Below are positions 62,690 to 64,000 of a DNA stretch of 64,000 bases, in pieces (within the stretch, counting starts at the first letter, position 1; the number at the start of each line of letters is the position of its first letter). Below the pieces are notes generated by a model that saw only the letters and a list, made by a program, of their open reading frames with translations, searched no databases and was not told the origin of the DNA. Location: the NCBI GenBank assembly GCA_044221135.1, contig JBGAPT010000002.1, forward strand, positions 1-64,000, read 5' to 3'. Made by a program: the position numbers and the translations under genes. The DNA comes from UBA4722 sp044221135 (GTDB lineage Bacteria; Pseudomonadota; Gammaproteobacteria; DSM-16500).

Positions 62690-64000
62690 ATGAGTATAGG
62701 AACAATTATGAAAATGAGCACAGATTATAAAGTCAGCGACATGAGTCTTGCAGAGTGGGGTCGCAAAGAAATTCAAATTGCTGAAACAGAAATGCCTGGA
62801 TTAATGGCATTACGCGCAACCCATCAAAGCACAAAGCCTCTAAAAGGCGCACGCATCGTAGGTTGCTTACACATGACGGTACAAACAGCTGTGCTAATCG
62901 AAACATTAACTGCTCTAGGTGCTGAAGTACGTTGGTCTTCCTGTAATATTTTTTCAACGCAAGACCATGCAGCCGCTGCAATTGCTAAAGCAGGTATTCC
63001 AGTGTTTGCTTGGAAAGGCGAAACAGAAGAAGAATACTGGTGGTGCGTTGAACAAAGCATTGTAGGTTCTGATAACTGGCGTCCTAACATGGTATTAGAT
63101 GATGGCGGCGATCTTACTTTATTACTGCATCAGAAATACCCCGAGCTATTAAAACAGATAAAAGGTGTTTCTGAAGAAACGACTACAGGCGTACACCGTT
63201 TATATGAAATGTTTAAAACAGGCACTTTAAAAATTCCTGCCATCAACGTAAATGATTCAGTGACTAAATCCAAATTTGATAACTTATATGGTTGCCGTGA
63301 ATCATTAGTAGATGGAATCAAGCGCGCAACAGATGTCATGATTGCTGGCAAAATTGCAGTGGTGTGTGGTTATGGCGATGTAGGTAAAGGCTGCGCACAT
63401 TCATTACGCGCACTCGGCGCAACGGTATTAATCACTGAAATTGATCCTATTTGTGCACTACAGGCTGCGATGGAAGGGTATCGTGTCGTTACAATGGATG
63501 ATGCAGCAGATAAAACCAATATTTTTGTTACCGCAACCGGCAACTGCAATGTCATCACACACGAACATATGCTAAAAATGCCAGACCAAGCCATTGTTTG
63601 CAACATTGGACATTTTGATTCAGAAATTGATGTTGCATCGTTACGCCAATACAAATGGGAAAACATCAAACCACAAGTAGACCATGTCATTTTTCCGACG
63701 GGTAAGCGAATTATCATTTTAGCTGAAGGACGATTAGTCAATTTAGGTTGTGCAACAGGGCATGCTAGCTTTGTTATGTCTACCTCATTTACAAATCAAG
63801 TGTTAGCACAGCTAGAATTGTGGCAGCATACTGATAAATACGCTGTGGGGGTGCATATCCTGCCTAAAAAACTAGATGAAATGGTTGCACGCTTGCATAT
63901 TGATAAATTAGGTGTGAAGCTCACAACACTCACTCAAGCACAAGCAGAATACCTTAATGTACCCGTGAATGGCCCTTATAAGCCGGAGCAGTATCGGTAT
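62690..64000 (+). CDS. ahcY: Adenosylhomocysteinase (partial: stop lies beyond window)
   Basis: 437 codons are seen, ending ...PYKPEQYRY, the usual AhcY C-terminus, so only the stop codon is missing. It hydrolyses S-adenosylhomocysteine to adenosine and homocysteine. Landmarks are GCLHMTVQTAVLIETL, SSCNIFSTQDHAAAAI, CGYGDVGKGCAHSLR (NAD-binding) and the GHASFVMSTSFTNQ segment. ATG 62690 has AGAGGA 7 nt upstream. With metK it forms the SAM cycle. Confidence 0.96.
   Translation, partial: MSIGTIMKMSTDYKVSDMSLAEWGRKEIQIAETEMPGLMALRATHQSTKPLKGARIVGCLHMTVQTAVLIETLTALGAEVRWSSCNIFSTQDHAAAAIAKAGIPVFAWKGETEEEYWWCVEQSIVGSDNWRPNMVLDDGGDLTLLLHQKYPELLKQIKGVSEETTTGVHRLYEMFKTGTLKIPAINVNDSVTKSKFDNLYGCRESLVDGIKRATDVMIAGKIAVVCGYGDVGKGCAHSLRALGATVLITEIDPICALQAAMEGYRVVTMDDAADKTNIFVTATGNCNVITHEHMLKMPDQAIVCNIGHFDSEIDVASLRQYKWENIKPQVDHVIFPTGKRIIILAEGRLVNLGCATGHASFVMSTSFTNQVLAQLELWQHTDKYAVGVHILPKKLDEMVARLHIDKLGVKLTTLTQAQAEYLNVPVNGPYKPEQYRY

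Noticed and set aside
62567..62690. Possible SAH riboswitch before ahcY
   Set aside because: The structure there belongs to a dispersed repeat that also occurs by unrelated genes.

Overview
The window looks like chromosome from a low-GC gammaproteobacterium, most likely of the Legionellales (a Coxiella/Aquicella-like or Legionella-like lineage). This rests on four things read from the sequence: general gammaproteobacterial housekeeping blocks (dprA-smg-topA, groESL, tkt-gap, metK-ahcY), many outer-membrane and lipoprotein genes, a lipid-transport operon whose permease carries a fused STAS domain, and one large effector-like protein with both a phosphoinositide-phosphatase CX5R motif and a C-terminal E-block of the kind seen in Dot/Icm substrates. 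Assignment to a genus is not possible from the sequence alone.

Layout. 1-9.9 kb: trmB, a beta-barrel protein, an MFS transporter, hemW, the effector-like gene, mdh, a secreted protein, a ZIP metal transporter and an M50 protease. 10-12.2 kb: groEL-groES under a CIRCE-type operator. 12.3-16.3 kb: dsbD-gshA-gshB, a thiol redox operon. 16.6-20.5 kb: dprA-smg-topA. 20.7-30.8 kb: a mixed stretch with an SbmA/BacA-like transporter, a CPBP protease, an EVE protein, a DUF4239-like protein, a VapBC-type toxin-antitoxin pair, a cyclophilin, sodC, an Rsm22-type protein, a lone AAA ATPase, a GNAT enzyme and a MerR regulator. 31-36 kb: tRNA-Glu(CUC), pcnB, a secreted protein, a TPR-methyltransferase fusion and a GIN-domain lipoprotein. 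36.3-41 kb: a Mla-like lipid transport operon and a FadL porin. 41-47 kb: two EAL proteins around a decarboxylase-acetyltransferase fusion. 47-52.5 kb: a sulfurtransferase and a MacAB-TolC-type efflux operon. 52.6-56 kb: ddl, a His-rich lipoprotein and two L,D-transpeptidases (cell wall). 56-61.3 kb: tkt-gap-pnp-deoB, linking nucleoside salvage to the pentose pathway and glycolysis. 61.4-64 kb: metK-ahcY, the SAM cycle, running off the right edge.

Genes working together: dsbD with gshA/gshB in thiol redox; the permease, ATPase, MCE and lipoprotein genes as one phospholipid trafficking machine; pnp and deoB turning nucleosides into ribose-5-phosphate, which tkt and gap feed into glycolysis; metK and ahcY making SAM and removing SAH.

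Non-coding structure is prominent. At least three families of dispersed inverted-repeat elements sit between genes: a composite element with a 34-bp central palindrome (four copies), long hairpins with a shared centre but different arms (three copies), and a GC-rich terminal-inverted-repeat element (two copies). These, the CX5R/E-block protein and the decarboxylase-GNAT fusion are the most interesting items.
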